Assembly: GCA_029225065.1 (NCBI GenBank)
Contig: JAQXVT010000059.1
Location: forward strand, 1-64,000
DNA from: Lachnospiraceae bacterium
Lineage (GTDB): Bacteria > Bacillota > Clostridia > Lachnospirales > Lachnospiraceae
Direction: 5' to 3'
Length of the DNA stretch: 64,000 nt
The number at the start of each line of letters is the position of its first letter. Position 1 is the stretch's first letter. The notes below the pieces were generated by a model. That model made no database searches. It was not told where the DNA came from and was given only the letters and a program-made list of their open reading frames with translations. Shown here in pieces: positions 16,370 through 24,121 of the stretch. A program made the translations under genes and the position numbers.

Positions 16370-17809
16370 TTAATACGCTTTGCCCCAGTATACCATCTTG
16401 GTTGCCGGCTTGCCGCAGTAAATGCACTTGTCGGAAAGCTGTTCCTGATGGAACGGAATGCAGCGGGAGGTCACACCGAACTCTTCCTTGATTGCGTCCT
16501 CACACTCCTGGCAGCCGCACCACATTGCCTTGATGAAGCCCGGCTTCTCGTCTGCGATCTTCTTAAACTCTTCTTTTTCGGTTGCCTCGTACGTATGCGC
16601 ATCTCTGTGTGTTCTTGCGCGCTCCAGCATATCATGCTGCTCCTGCTCCAGCACCTCTGCCACCTTCTGCGGCAGCTCCTCGATCGATGCCGTGATCTTT
16701 TCGCGGGTATCTCTGCGGACGATCACTGCCACGCCGTTTTCGATATCCTTCGGTCCGAGCTCGATACGAACCGGAATACCGCGCATCTCCTGCTCGGAGA
16801 ATTTCCATCCCGGGCTCTTCTCGGAGTCGTCGAGTTTCACGCGAAGTCCGCTCTTTGCAAGTGCCTCCTTGACCTCGTTTGCTTTTTCCAGAACACCCTC
16901 CTGCTGCTGGCGAATCGGAATAATCATAACCTGGGTCGGTGCAATGTGCGGCGGAAGTACCAATCCGCTGTTGTCGCCGTGTACCATGATGATCGCACCG
17001 ATCATACGGGTCGTCATACCCCAGGAAGTCTGATGTACATATTTCAGCTTGTTATCTTTATCCGCGAACTGGATGCCGAATGCCTTCGCAAATCCGTCAC
17101 CGAAGTTGTGGCTGGTACCGGACTGCAGTGCTTTCCCGTCATGCATGAGGGACTCAATCGTGTAGGTTGCCTCTGCACCGGCAAATTTTTCCTTATCTGT
17201 CTTACGGCCCTTGATAACCGGGATTGCCAGCACCTGCTCACAGAAGTCTGCATAGACGTTCAGCATTTGAATTGTACGTGCCTCTGCCTCCTCTGCGGTC
17301 GCATGCGCAGTATGTCCTTCCTGCCACAGGAACTCTCTGGAGCGCAGGAACGGTCTTGTCGTCTTCTCCCATCTCATAACGGAGCACCACTGATTGTAGA
17401 CTTTCGGAAGATCACGATAGGAATGAATATCATTCTGATAGAAATCGCAGAACAGCGTCTCAGAAGTCGGACGCACGCACATGCGCTCCTGCAGCTCCTC
17501 CAGTCCGCCATGTGTTACCCATGCAACCTCCGGCGCAAAGCCCTCTACGTGATCCTTTTCCTTCTGAAGCAGGCTCTCCGGAATCAGCATCGGAAGGTAT
17601 ACATTCTCCACGCCCGTCTCTTTGAAACGGCGGTCCAGCTCATGCTGAATGTTCTCCCAGATTGCATAGCCTGCCGGTTTGATGACCATGCAGCCCTTTA
17701 CGCTTGTGTAATCACACAGCTCTGCTTTTTTTACAACGTCCGTATACCACTGCGCGAAATCCTCGTCCATTGAGGTGATCGCTTCTACAAGCTTCTTTTC
17801 TTTTGCCAT
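16370..17809 (-). CDS. proS: Prolyl-tRNA synthetase, type 3 (ProS)
   Basis: Class II aminoacyl-tRNA synthetase of 479 residues that charges tRNA-Pro. It is the short eukaryote/archaea-like ProRS (no editing insertion), common in Clostridia. Visible features are motif 2 ([20 protein letters not shown]), motif 3 region, an anticodon-binding domain, and a C-terminal zinc-binding domain with cysteines in [10 protein letters not shown] and CIYCGK, ending in the conserved tyrosine of this type. The gene is preceded by a T-box leader whose specifier reads CCG, so expression rises when uncharged tRNA-Pro accumulates. It has its own consensus promoter. Confidence 0.95.
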   Translation of the reverse strand: MAKEKKLVEAITSMDEDFAQWYTDVVKKAELCDYTSVKGCMVIKPAGYAIWENIQHELDRRFKETGVENVYLPMLIPESLLQKEKDHVEGFAPEVAWVTHGGLEELQERMCVRPTSETLFCDFYQNDIHSYRDLPKVYNQWCSVMRWEKTTRPFLRSREFLWQEGHTAHATAEEAEARTIQMLNVYADFCEQVLAIPVIKGRKTDKEKFAGAEATYTIESLMHDGKALQSGTSHNFGDGFAKAFGIQFADKDNKLKYVHQTSWGMTTRMIGAIIMVHGDNSGLVLPPHIAPTQVMIIPIRQQQEGVLEKANEVKEALAKSGLRVKLDDSEKSPGWKFSEQEMRGIPVRIELGPKDIENGVAVIVRRDTREKITASIEELPQKVAEVLEQEQHDMLERARTHRDAHTYEATEKEEFKKIADEKPGFIKAMWCGCQECEDAIKEEFGVTSRCIPFHQEQLSDKCIYCGKPATKMVYWGKAY

Positions 17810-17920
17810 TTTTTTCTCCTCTTTCTTTTTTATATGGGTTTTCTTTTCATATCGTGGAAATCTCAGGAAATTCTTCCGCTTGCAGGGCTTCGTATTCCCC
17901 TGTCAGCTTCCTTATAACAT

Positions 17921-18226
17921 AAAAGCCGACACATCCAATCCCCTCAAGGGACCGGAAGTGCCGGCGGTACCACCCTTTTTAACAGCTTTCGCTGTTCTCT
18001 TCATTCATTTCGTTAACGCCGAATTACGCCGTATTTTCATACGGAGCTCCAAAGCCGGTTCATTCCCGCTGCCTGAGGTCTCGCACCGACCGGCCTCTCT
18101 CTGACAGGTGCACTGGAACTACTGATCTTTTTCATTGCCTGAATACTTTTAAATTACCGCTTCGAGCCAGCCTCCAAAATGCAGATATTTTACTGTTATT
18201 TGCAGAATTTTGCCTGCCTCTGAGCA
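17921..18226 (-). ncRNA. T-box leader of proS
   Basis: tRNA-sensing leader on the minus strand. The T-box core AAGGGTGGTACCGC (complement of about 17967-17979) and the AGAGAG/GGTCGGTGCGAGACC stem I elements are present. The specifier loop reads GAA-CCG (18061-18056), a proline codon. The terminator has an 18-bp stem (GCCGGCAC...GTGTCGGC, 17925-17965) followed by TTTTATG; uncharged tRNA would favour the antiterminator. RNA begins near 18226. Confidence 0.9.
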
Positions 18227-18232
18227 ATAACC

Positions 18233-18261
18233 ATTTTAATAAACCGCTTTTTGTTTGTCAA
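18233..18261 (-). promoter_or_regulatory. Sigma-A promoter of the proS T-box transcript
   Basis: -35 TTGACA (18256-18261), 17-base spacer, -10 TAAAAT (18233-18238) on the minus strand. Confidence 0.75.
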
Positions 18262-18307
18262 GCCGCAGAATTGCTTTTTCCTGATTTTTGTGCTACGCTT
18301 TCCTGAA

Positions 18308-18342
18308 TAAAGCGGATATTCGTAATCCGCTTCGCTGCTTGC
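18308..18342 (+). repeat. Dispersed palindromic repeat, copy between proS and the NusG-II gene
   Basis: TAAAGCGGATATTCGTAATC followed by CGCTTCGCTGCTTGCA, a near-consensus copy. Its tail region (CTCCTACAAGC, TTGTGATATTCTATGAAA) resembles the sequence following copy 1, so the repeat unit may extend to about 100 bases. Confidence 0.75.
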
Positions 18343-18436
18343 AGAATGTAAACGGGCAGCTCCCTGCGAGGTTCCCTCCTACAAGCTTTCACAATCAATC
18401 CCTTGTGATATTCTATGAAAGGATTTCTTAAAATAT

Positions 18437-18787
18437 ATGAAAAAACGAGAACTTCTGATTACAGCCGGCATTCTCCTTGCCGCCGTGCTTCTCTGGTTCG
18501 GAATCCGGCTCGCCTCACCGTGCTCTTCCGCTTCCATCCGTATCACGGTCGACGGGGAGGAGTTCGGTGTCTTTTCTCTTTCAAAAGACTGTACGATTCC
18601 GATTGGAGATACAAACGTCTGTGAGATTCGAGGCGGCAGGGCACACATGGTAAGCGCAGACTGCCCGGATCAGCTCTGCGTGCACCAGGGCTACATCGAT
18701 GAAAAAGGCGGTATCATCACCTGCCTGCCAAACCGCGTCGTGATTCAGACGGTTGGCGGGGAGGATACGTTGGATGGGGTGTCGTGA
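18437..18787 (+). CDS. NusG domain II-containing protein
   Basis: Small membrane-anchored protein of 116 residues. An N-terminal hydrophobic helix (residues 6-26) is followed by an extracytoplasmic beta domain with two cysteines in MVSADCPDQLCVHQG, the hallmark of the NusG-II/DUF1312 family. In Firmicutes such genes often precede a Gx transporter or ApbE-like genes of respiratory or quinone systems, but that partner is absent here. Function is unknown. The start ATG has no strong SD. It is the only plus-strand gene in its neighbourhood and its end converges on the next gene with 14 bases between. Confidence 0.8.
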   Translation: MKKRELLITAGILLAAVLLWFGIRLASPCSSASIRITVDGEEFGVFSLSKDCTIPIGDTNVCEIRGGRAHMVSADCPDQLCVHQGYIDEKGGIITCLPNRVVIQTVGGEDTLDGVS

Positions 18788-18801
18788 GCGCGCGGTTCAT
18801 T

Positions 18802-20019
18802 CTATAATATTCTGTAATAATAACCAAACTGCCGTCCGCGGTCCTTCCACTTTGCGGTTTTGAAATCAGGGAAGCCGAAGGTCTGTGCCATGTAGCGCTC
18901 CTGCGCATTATACAATCCCGGCACGCCAAGCACGAAGCTTCCATCTGCCCTTCTGGCAAGCAGCAGATGATGGTACTGATAAAATCCGTGAAGCAGAAAA
19001 CTGCTGCGGCCAACCTGATATCCTGCCTGCTGCAGCGCTACGAGGTCACAGGGCAGGATCTTGAAACACGCCTCAAACTGTGTATCCTCAAACGGTTCAA
19101 AGGCCTCCCTGCGCTGCGTGATCGCATCGCACGGTGAGGGTACGCTGCGTCGGTTAAGTTCTGTATAGATTCCGTCTTCGGCAAGCTGCGCGGCCTCCAC
19201 ATAAGCTAATGCTCCGCCCGCGGCGGCAGCTTCTTTTCTGGCCTCACTTGTTGTACCGCTGCTATATACTTCCTGCCTTTTGATATTTTCTTCCCTTCCG
19301 CTTCGTATTTCCCTCTCAACTTTTTTCACGCTTATCCCACTATAGTCCTTTTCCTCCGGTTCTTTTGCTGTTGCACCTGCATACTGTTTTTCTTCCTCTG
19401 ATTTTTCCGATATCTCCTCTGCGTGCTCACTTTGCACGTTTGCGTTTTCACTTATCGGCTCACCGCTGTCTTTCCCGCCATTTTTATCTTCTTTCGTTTC
19501 TGAGTCTGTGCCGCTTTCTCCCTGCTGCATTTTCCAGCTTTCCGAGTCTGTGCCCGTTTCTCCCTGCTGCATTTTCCATGTTTCTGAATCTGCACCTGTT
19601 TCTCCCTGCTCCACTTTCCCTTCATCCGGCAGTTCCAGAACAAATCGATTTATTTCGATGGGATCATCATCCCACACAGTCACATACCGACGCCCGTCGC
19701 CGCACTGAATCCAGATTCCGGCAAGATCAGAGAATCCGTACTGTTTCTTCCAGACCTCATTGCCTGCGTGGTAGGCCCACTCTTCAAGCATCTGATTTCC
19801 AGAGCGCATAGTCCCCATCAAAAGCCCCAGCAGATAGCCCTTTTCACGCACAAAGCCATACACCTGCACCGGCGGCTCCGGGCTGTGCACCGCGGTCAGG
19901 CGAAACAGAATCCTCCACATTCCGCTTCGCAGCTCGACCTTCGCAAACCCTACATTACTGGTCTTTTTCCCATCTATGTATTCGTAAAAATAAGCAATAA
20001 AACGTCTGTACTCCGGCAT
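18802..20019 (-). CDS. Conserved Lachnospiraceae protein, DUF6128-like, with internal tandem repeat
   Basis: About 405 residues in three parts. The N-terminal domain (residues 1-130, FIAYFYEYIDGKKTSNVGFAKVELRSG) and the C-terminal domain (residues 270-405, ending FGFPDFKTAKWKDRGRQFGYYYRIL) look folded. Between them lies a Glu/Ser-rich disordered linker holding tandem copies of a 14-residue unit (GETGTDSESWKMQQ). I recall this arrangement in Lachnospiraceae proteins annotated DUF6128, without known function. No signal peptide; probably cytoplasmic. The start is ATG 20019 (SD AAAGGA); ATG at 20028 is an alternative. Confidence 0.75.
   Translation of the reverse strand: MPEYRRFIAYFYEYIDGKKTSNVGFAKVELRSGMWRILFRLTAVHSPEPPVQVYGFVREKGYLLGLLMGTMRSGNQMLEEWAYHAGNEVWKKQYGFSDLAGIWIQCGDGRRYVTVWDDDPIEINRFVLELPDEGKVEQGETGADSETWKMQQGETGTDSESWKMQQGESGTDSETKEDKNGGKDSGEPISENANVQSEHAEEISEKSEEEKQYAGATAKEPEEKDYSGISVKKVEREIRSGREENIKRQEVYSSGTTSEARKEAAAAGGALAYVEAAQLAEDGIYTELNRRSVPSPCDAITQRREAFEPFEDTQFEACFKILPCDLVALQQAGYQVGRSSFLLHGFYQYHHLLLARRADGSFVLGVPGLYNAQERYMAQTFGFPDFKTAKWKDRGRQFGYYYRIL
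19502..19613 (-). repeat. 42-bp in-frame tandem repeat in the DUF6128-like gene
   Basis: Two full and one partial copy of a 42-base unit encoding GETGTDSESWKMQQ, nearly identical in DNA. This points to recent slippage expansion and probable length variation between strains. Confidence 0.8.
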
Positions 20020-20196
20020 ACTTTCCATCCTTTCCGCTTCCTTTTTCTCCAGCAGGCAAACTGACCATTCTTCTGTTTTTCCTCCTCAGCTAAGGCCGAG
20101 GAGAGTTCCTGCCTTATCATCATTTTATGCGGGAGATCTCTTACATATGACGTTTTCTTTTTCGTATATTACTTTCCCGTTTCACTCCAAAACATA

Positions 20197-20234
20197 ATGC
20201 AGCGCGGATATCACAACCCGCTTCGCTGCATGGC
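20197..20234 (+). repeat. Dispersed palindromic repeat, degenerate copy
   Basis: GCAGCGCGGATATCACAACC then CGCTTCGCTGCATGGC. It is in the 362-base gap between two minus-strand genes. The same gap also contains an inverted repeat CTCCTC/GAGGAG (20080-20103) and the terminator of the MATE gene; I see no gene in it. Confidence 0.6.
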
Positions 20235-20250
20235 ATTCAAACATGAGCTG

Positions 20251-20283
20251 AAAAAATCGCTGACACGTGGTGTGCCGGCGATC
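20251..20283 (-). terminator. Intrinsic terminator of the second MATE gene
   Basis: On the minus strand a stem of TCGC..GGCAC with GTGTC..GCGA is followed by six T residues, about 100 bases beyond the MATE stop codon. Confidence 0.7.
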
Positions 20284-20381
20284 TCATCCTCTCACTGTTA
20301 AGTCCTGCTTTTTGCCTGTCTTTTGCACTGCTCTTCAATTATGAACATCCATTCTCATCATTACGTTTTCCTGCTGCAACT

Positions 20382-21707
20382 CTACATATATCGTTTTATC
20401 ATAATCCGCACCGTCAAAAACAGCGCCAGCAGCGCAGCCATTCCCTCTGCCGCCGGAACGGCAAGCCATACGCCGTCCACGCCCAGGAGCCGCGGCATCA
20501 GTGCAAGCGCGGCGACGAGAAAGCCAAACGTCCGCGCAAATGAGACGACTGCGGAATCTCTGCCGTCTGAGAGCGCAGTAAAAATGCCGGATGTAAAAAT
20601 ATTGAAGCCACAGAACAGATAGTTAAAGGAAAACAGGAAAAATCCGCGCACGGAAAGTGCATATGCGCTGCCATTTTTTCCAACAAAGAGCCGCACAATC
20701 CATTCCCCGCTTACACACGCAAAAAACGTAACCACAACTGCACTGATCAGAATTACGGTCACGCACATTTTATAAAGACGCCGAATCTCTTTCCGGTTAC
20801 CGGCTCCATATTGATAGGAAAAGATCGGAGCCACACCGCCGGAAAATCCAAGATAAACGGCAGAAAACAGAAACTGCCCGTACAAAATGATCGTGATCGC
20901 AGCCACGCCGTCCGCGCCTGTCATCCGCATCAGAATGCTGTTGAACATGACCGTCACGACCGCGTTTGCCAGCTGTGACACCATCTCGGAGCTTCCGTTT
21001 GAGCAGGATTTTACCAGTACATGCGGCTTCACGCGGAACCGGCAGAAATGCAGTCCCTTTTTGTTGCGGATAAAAAAGAGTGTGCCCGCCACAGCCGGAA
21101 TCATCTGCCCGATTCCGGTTGCCAGCGCAGCTCCCTCCACGCCCATTCCAAGACCGCCCATAAAAAAGAAATCAAGGACTGCATTTGTGATTCCGGCCGC
21201 CACCGTCAGCCCCATGCCAAAGTGCGGCTTTCCGGCTGTCACGAGCAGATTCTGGTACAGCGTCTGAAGCATACACGCCGGTGCAAACAGCATCACAACG
21301 CCCAGGTACTTCCGGCAGTCATCGAGCAGCAGGGTATTTGCGCCAAGCCGGATGCAAAGTGTATCCAGAAACACCTCCGTCAGTACGGTAAGCAAAACGC
21401 TGACCGTGAGTCCGAAACAGACAATCAGCGTCAGCGACTGATCTGCCTCCCGCTCCTTTTTTTCACCGAGCAGCCTTGCCACGTACGCGCTGCCTCCGGT
21501 GCAGAGCATTACGCCGACTGCCAGAAGTACATTGACAACCGGGTAAACGATATTCGTCGCAGACAGCGCATTGCTCCCCGCAAACCAGGAGATGCAGAAG
21601 CCGTCGACAATCGTATAAAGCGACATCACCGCCATCATCAGCACCGACGGAAAAACAAATCGGAACAGTGACAGCGGTGTAAATTTTTGTGATAATTCGT
21701 GATTCAT
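20382..21707 (-). CDS. MATE family efflux transporter (2)
   Basis: MATE carrier of 441 residues with about 12 membrane segments, closer to the MepA-like branch: FRFVFPSVLMMAVMSLYTIVDGFCISWFAG at the N-terminus and GFSGGVAPIFSYQYGAGNRKEIRRLYK in the second half. It exports cationic drugs or metabolites with Na+ or H+. Only distantly similar to the MATE protein at 3201-4568, so it is a separate subfamily rather than a recent duplicate. The RBS is modest (AAAGGA, long spacing). It has its own terminator. Confidence 0.9.
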   Translation of the reverse strand: MNHELSQKFTPLSLFRFVFPSVLMMAVMSLYTIVDGFCISWFAGSNALSATNIVYPVVNVLLAVGVMLCTGGSAYVARLLGEKKEREADQSLTLIVCFGLTVSVLLTVLTEVFLDTLCIRLGANTLLLDDCRKYLGVVMLFAPACMLQTLYQNLLVTAGKPHFGMGLTVAAGITNAVLDFFFMGGLGMGVEGAALATGIGQMIPAVAGTLFFIRNKKGLHFCRFRVKPHVLVKSCSNGSSEMVSQLANAVVTVMFNSILMRMTGADGVAAITIILYGQFLFSAVYLGFSGGVAPIFSYQYGAGNRKEIRRLYKMCVTVILISAVVVTFFACVSGEWIVRLFVGKNGSAYALSVRGFFLFSFNYLFCGFNIFTSGIFTALSDGRDSAVVSFARTFGFLVAALALMPRLLGVDGVWLAVPAAEGMAALLALFLTVRIMIKRYM

Positions 21708-21900
21708 GTATTTTCTGAGGTTCCTTTCTCTGTATCGTACTTATTTTAACCATCCTCGTCTGAATGGGCAATGCTTTTTATCATATCATGCGTCCGTCTC
21801 CCTGTCAAAATCATTGTAATCCCAATTATTTTCTTCCATGTGCAGTTTTTCTTTCCGCTTCTTTTGCTGCGAAATTCCTCTTTATTTTTTAACCGAGTCA

Positions 21901-21938
21901 AGCAAGTTCCGAAGCAGATTGCGAATATCCGCTTTGAT
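21901..21938 (-). repeat. Dispersed palindromic repeat, inverted copy after sigF
   Basis: On the minus strand it reads AAAGCGGATATTCGCAATC then TGCTTCGGAACTTGCT. It starts 17 bases beyond the sigF stop and is one of the few copies with the same orientation as the neighbouring genes. Confidence 0.7.
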
Positions 21939-21954
21939 ATGAATCAGATACGAA

Positions 21955-22674
21955 TCAGGTCTGCCCCGCTTCCCGCAGCTTGCGCAGAATTCTCTTCTCG
22001 GCGCGGGAGACCTGCACCTGGGTCATACCAAGCACTGCTGCTACCTGTGTCTGCGTGCAGTCTTCAAAATAGCGCAGGTGGATCATGTGCTGTTCCTCCG
22101 GCTCCAAAAGGCCGAGCAGCTGGCGCAGCAGCATCCGGTTCAGCAGCTCTTCCGTATGATCCTGCTCATCCGGCAGACGGTCACCGAGCAGGACTGGCGA
22201 ACCATCGCTGCTGTAAAGTGTCTGGCTCAAGGATTCCACCTCCGAAACTGCCTCCATCGCCATGACAAGCTCCTCCGCACTGCTCCCCGTCTCCTTCGCC
22301 AGCTCCTCCATCGTCGGTTCCCGGCCATTCCTTTTTTCCAGCTGCTCACGCGCACTGTACGCTTTCGCAGCGGATTCTTTCAGGGCACGACTGACACGTA
22401 TCATTCCGTCGTCGCGCAGAAAGCGCCGGATTTCTCCCGCAATCAGAGGTACTGCGTACGTCGAAAAACGTACATCGTAGCTGCAGTCAAACCGATCGAT
22501 CGCCTTTATCAATCCGATACTTCCGATCTGCACGAGATCATCCCGGTCGCACCCGCGTCCGAGAAAACGCTGCGCAACGGTGTACACCAGCCCCATGTTT
22601 TCTTTTACAAGCTCGTCTCTGGCCGCCTTATCCCCTTCGTGTACCTGTCTGATAAGCGTAAGGGTATGGTCCAT
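21955..22674 (-). CDS. sigF: Sporulation sigma factor sigma-F
   Basis: Group 3 RNA polymerase sigma factor of 239 residues that directs forespore-specific transcription. Region 2 is visible (NMGLVYTVAQRFLGRGCDRDDLVQIGSIGLIKAIDRFD), as are region 3 and the region 4 helix-turn-helix (TQTQVAAVLGMTQVQVSRAEKRILRKLRE). Gene order spoIIAA-spoIIAB-sigF is the canonical spoIIA operon. SpoIIAB holds sigma-F inactive until SpoIIAA releases it. The start has only a weak SD, and an AAGGAG lies further upstream at the end of spoIIAB. Its presence indicates an endospore former. Confidence 0.95.
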   Translation of the reverse strand: MDHTLTLIRQVHEGDKAARDELVKENMGLVYTVAQRFLGRGCDRDDLVQIGSIGLIKAIDRFDCSYDVRFSTYAVPLIAGEIRRFLRDDGMIRVSRALKESAAKAYSAREQLEKRNGREPTMEELAKETGSSAEELVMAMEAVSEVESLSQTLYSSDGSPVLLGDRLPDEQDHTEELLNRMLLRQLLGLLEPEEQHMIHLRYFEDCTQTQVAAVLGMTQVQVSRAEKRILRKLREAGQT

Positions 22675-22688
22675 CTGTCAGCCTGCGG

Positions 22689-23291
22689 CTACTCCTTTCT
22701 GTAAATTTCTTCTATTTTTCCCTCTTTCGTTCTGCCGCCTTCTTTCATTCGAATCATTTCTTCGGTCTTCTCTGAGCCTTTTTCCCGCGAAAGCGCCTCA
22801 CTACCGCCCCAGGTGCTGTGCCGGTCAGCCTCTGTCTTCTGTCTCTGATAACCGGATGGCCCATCTGCTGTCGGCCGTAGAATTCTCTTCGTCATCCGGA
22901 CAAGCGTCCCCTGTCCCGGCGCAGAGTGCACCTCCAGAGAATCCATAAACGCCTCCATAAAGGAAAATCCCATTCCCGCCCGGTCACACTCTGCCTTTGT
23001 CGTAAAGAGCGGCTCCATTGCAAGCTTTACGTCCGCAATTCCCTTTCCCTTATCCTCCACTTCGACAGTAAGCACCTCACCCTCGATCCGGCATCGAATC
23101 ACGATCGTCTCCGTCCGCCCCTCATAACCGTGAATAATCGCGTTTGTCACTGCCTCGGACACCGCGGTCTTGACATCTGCGACTTCCTCCAGCGTCGGAT
23201 TGAGCTGCGTCATAAATGCGGCAACCGCCACCCGGGCAAATCCCTCGTTGCAGGATCTGCTGTCAAACTCCAGTTTCATATTGTTTTGCAT
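22689..23291 (-). CDS. spoIIAB: Anti-sigma F factor SpoIIAB with C-terminal extension
   Basis: GHKL-fold serine kinase and anti-sigma factor. The N-box (EAVTNAIIHGYE), G1 (VEDKGKGIADV), G2 (DRAGMGFSFMEAF) and GQGTLV motifs are intact. It phosphorylates SpoIIAA and binds sigma-F in the pre-divisional cell. The ATG at 23291 is preceded by GAGGGGGAG; the longer frame lacks support. At 200 residues it exceeds the usual roughly 145. The extra 55 residues after the fold are Lys/Glu/Arg/Gly-rich, probably disordered, and not part of the family. Check whether this reflects a lost stop codon. Confidence 0.93.
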   Translation of the reverse strand: MQNNMKLEFDSRSCNEGFARVAVAAFMTQLNPTLEEVADVKTAVSEAVTNAIIHGYEGRTETIVIRCRIEGEVLTVEVEDKGKGIADVKLAMEPLFTTKAECDRAGMGFSFMEAFMDSLEVHSAPGQGTLVRMTKRILRPTADGPSGYQRQKTEADRHSTWGGSEALSREKGSEKTEEMIRMKEGGRTKEGKIEEIYRKE

Positions 23292-23436
23292 GATCTCCCC
23301 CTCTGAATCATTGAACATTTGCTCCTGCACCTTCCGCAAATAAATTTGCTTCGGTGTCTCCTGTATCTTTTGCTGCATCAATTCCGTACGTTTCATACTG
23401 CAGGACACAGACCCTGCTGCTGTATGAAACTGGAGT

Positions 23437-23772
23437 TCAGATCAAATCCGACTCTCTTGGCAGGCCCTGGTAGATATCGATAAATTTGTCCAGCCCGGAG
23501 AGTGTGAGAATGCGGCGCATCCGCTCCCCCGCATGGATAACCAGAATGGTGCCGCCCATAAAGCGCATGGTCTTATAGCTTGTCAGCAGCATTCCGATTC
23601 CGGAGCTGTCCATAAATTCTGTATTTCCAAAATCAAATAAAATGCTGCGGATATTGCGCACCCGGATCAGGCGGTCGATCTCCTGACGCAGCTGCTGGGA
23701 GCTGCAGTGGTCGAGTTCGGACGGAAGATGCACGGTCAGTGTCGTGCCGCTTAAGGTAAAATGATGTTCCAT
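23437..23772 (-). CDS. spoIIAA: Anti-sigma F factor antagonist SpoIIAA
   Basis: STAS-domain protein of 111 residues. The phosphorylatable serine lies in FMDSSGIGMLLTSYK, matching the site that SpoIIAB phosphorylates and SpoIIE dephosphorylates. Unphosphorylated SpoIIAA displaces sigma-F from SpoIIAB. It is the first gene of the operon, with AAGGAGGAG before its ATG. Two tandem copies of the dispersed repeat lie directly upstream, where the sigma-H/Spo0A-type promoter would be expected; I could not assign that promoter confidently. Confidence 0.94.
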   Translation of the reverse strand: MEHHFTLSGTTLTVHLPSELDHCSSQQLRQEIDRLIRVRNIRSILFDFGNTEFMDSSGIGMLLTSYKTMRFMGGTILVIHAGERMRRILTLSGLDKFIDIYQGLPRESDLI

Positions 23773-23814
23773 AATAAAACTCCTCCTTATCTATGAATAA
23801 TGTCATTGATGCTT

Positions 23815-23850
23815 GATGAACTGCCATTCGCAGTTGCTTCGCGGCCTGCA
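23815..23850 (+). repeat. Dispersed palindromic repeat, copy A upstream of spoIIAA
   Basis: AACTGCCATTCGCAGTTGCT then TCGCGGCCTGCATA. The stem arms (AACTGC/GCAGTT) differ from the consensus GCGGAT/ATCCGC but still pair, i.e. compensatory change. Confidence 0.6.
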
Positions 23851-23852
23851 TA

Positions 23853-23892
23853 TCAAAGCAGATATTCGCAATTCTCTTCGCTGCTTGCTTGA
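23853..23892 (+). repeat. Dispersed palindromic repeat, copy B upstream of spoIIAA
   Basis: CAAAGCAGATATTCGCAATT then CTCTTCGCTGCTTGCTTGAT, in direct tandem with copy A. Confidence 0.65.
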
Positions 23893-23914
23893 TTTTGATT
23901 CAGTCAAAACATGC

Positions 23915-23959
23915 AAAAAAGCACAGTGCAGTCTGTCTCTCCTCTGTACTGTGCTTTTT
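23915..23959. terminator. Bidirectional intrinsic terminator
   Basis: AAAAAGCACAGT and ACTGTGCTTTTT form a 12-bp perfect stem around a 20-base loop, with T-runs on both strands. It ends the folC/TPR-protein transcript on the minus strand and insulates the spoIIA promoter region. Confidence 0.8.
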
Positions 23960-24032
23960 CTTCTTTTCTCTGTTGTATTTTTATCCTGCTTTATTTTCTC
24001 ATCTGCGTTCAGTCAGACATTCTATTTTTCTG

Positions 24033-24076
24033 GTAAAACGGACATTCGCAGTCTCTTCACAACCTTCGTTCAAATG
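24033..24076 (+). repeat. Dispersed palindromic repeat, copy after the TPR gene
   Basis: TAAAACGGACATTCGCAGTC then TCTTCACAACCTTCGTTCAA. The tail GTTCAA is shared with the copies at 52910 and 63448. Confidence 0.6.
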
Positions 24077-24121
24077 AATATTCACAGGATATCCATTCCG
24101 CCTTTGATCTGCGTCTGCCTC

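Noticed and set aside
16277-17773. 498-residue open frame on the plus strand
   Set aside because: Antisense shadow of proS, rich in Cys, His and Leu.
23773-23860. Sigma-H promoter of the spoIIA operon
   Set aside because: GAAT-type -10 candidates exist within the repeat copies, but none has a convincing AGGA -35 at the right spacing.
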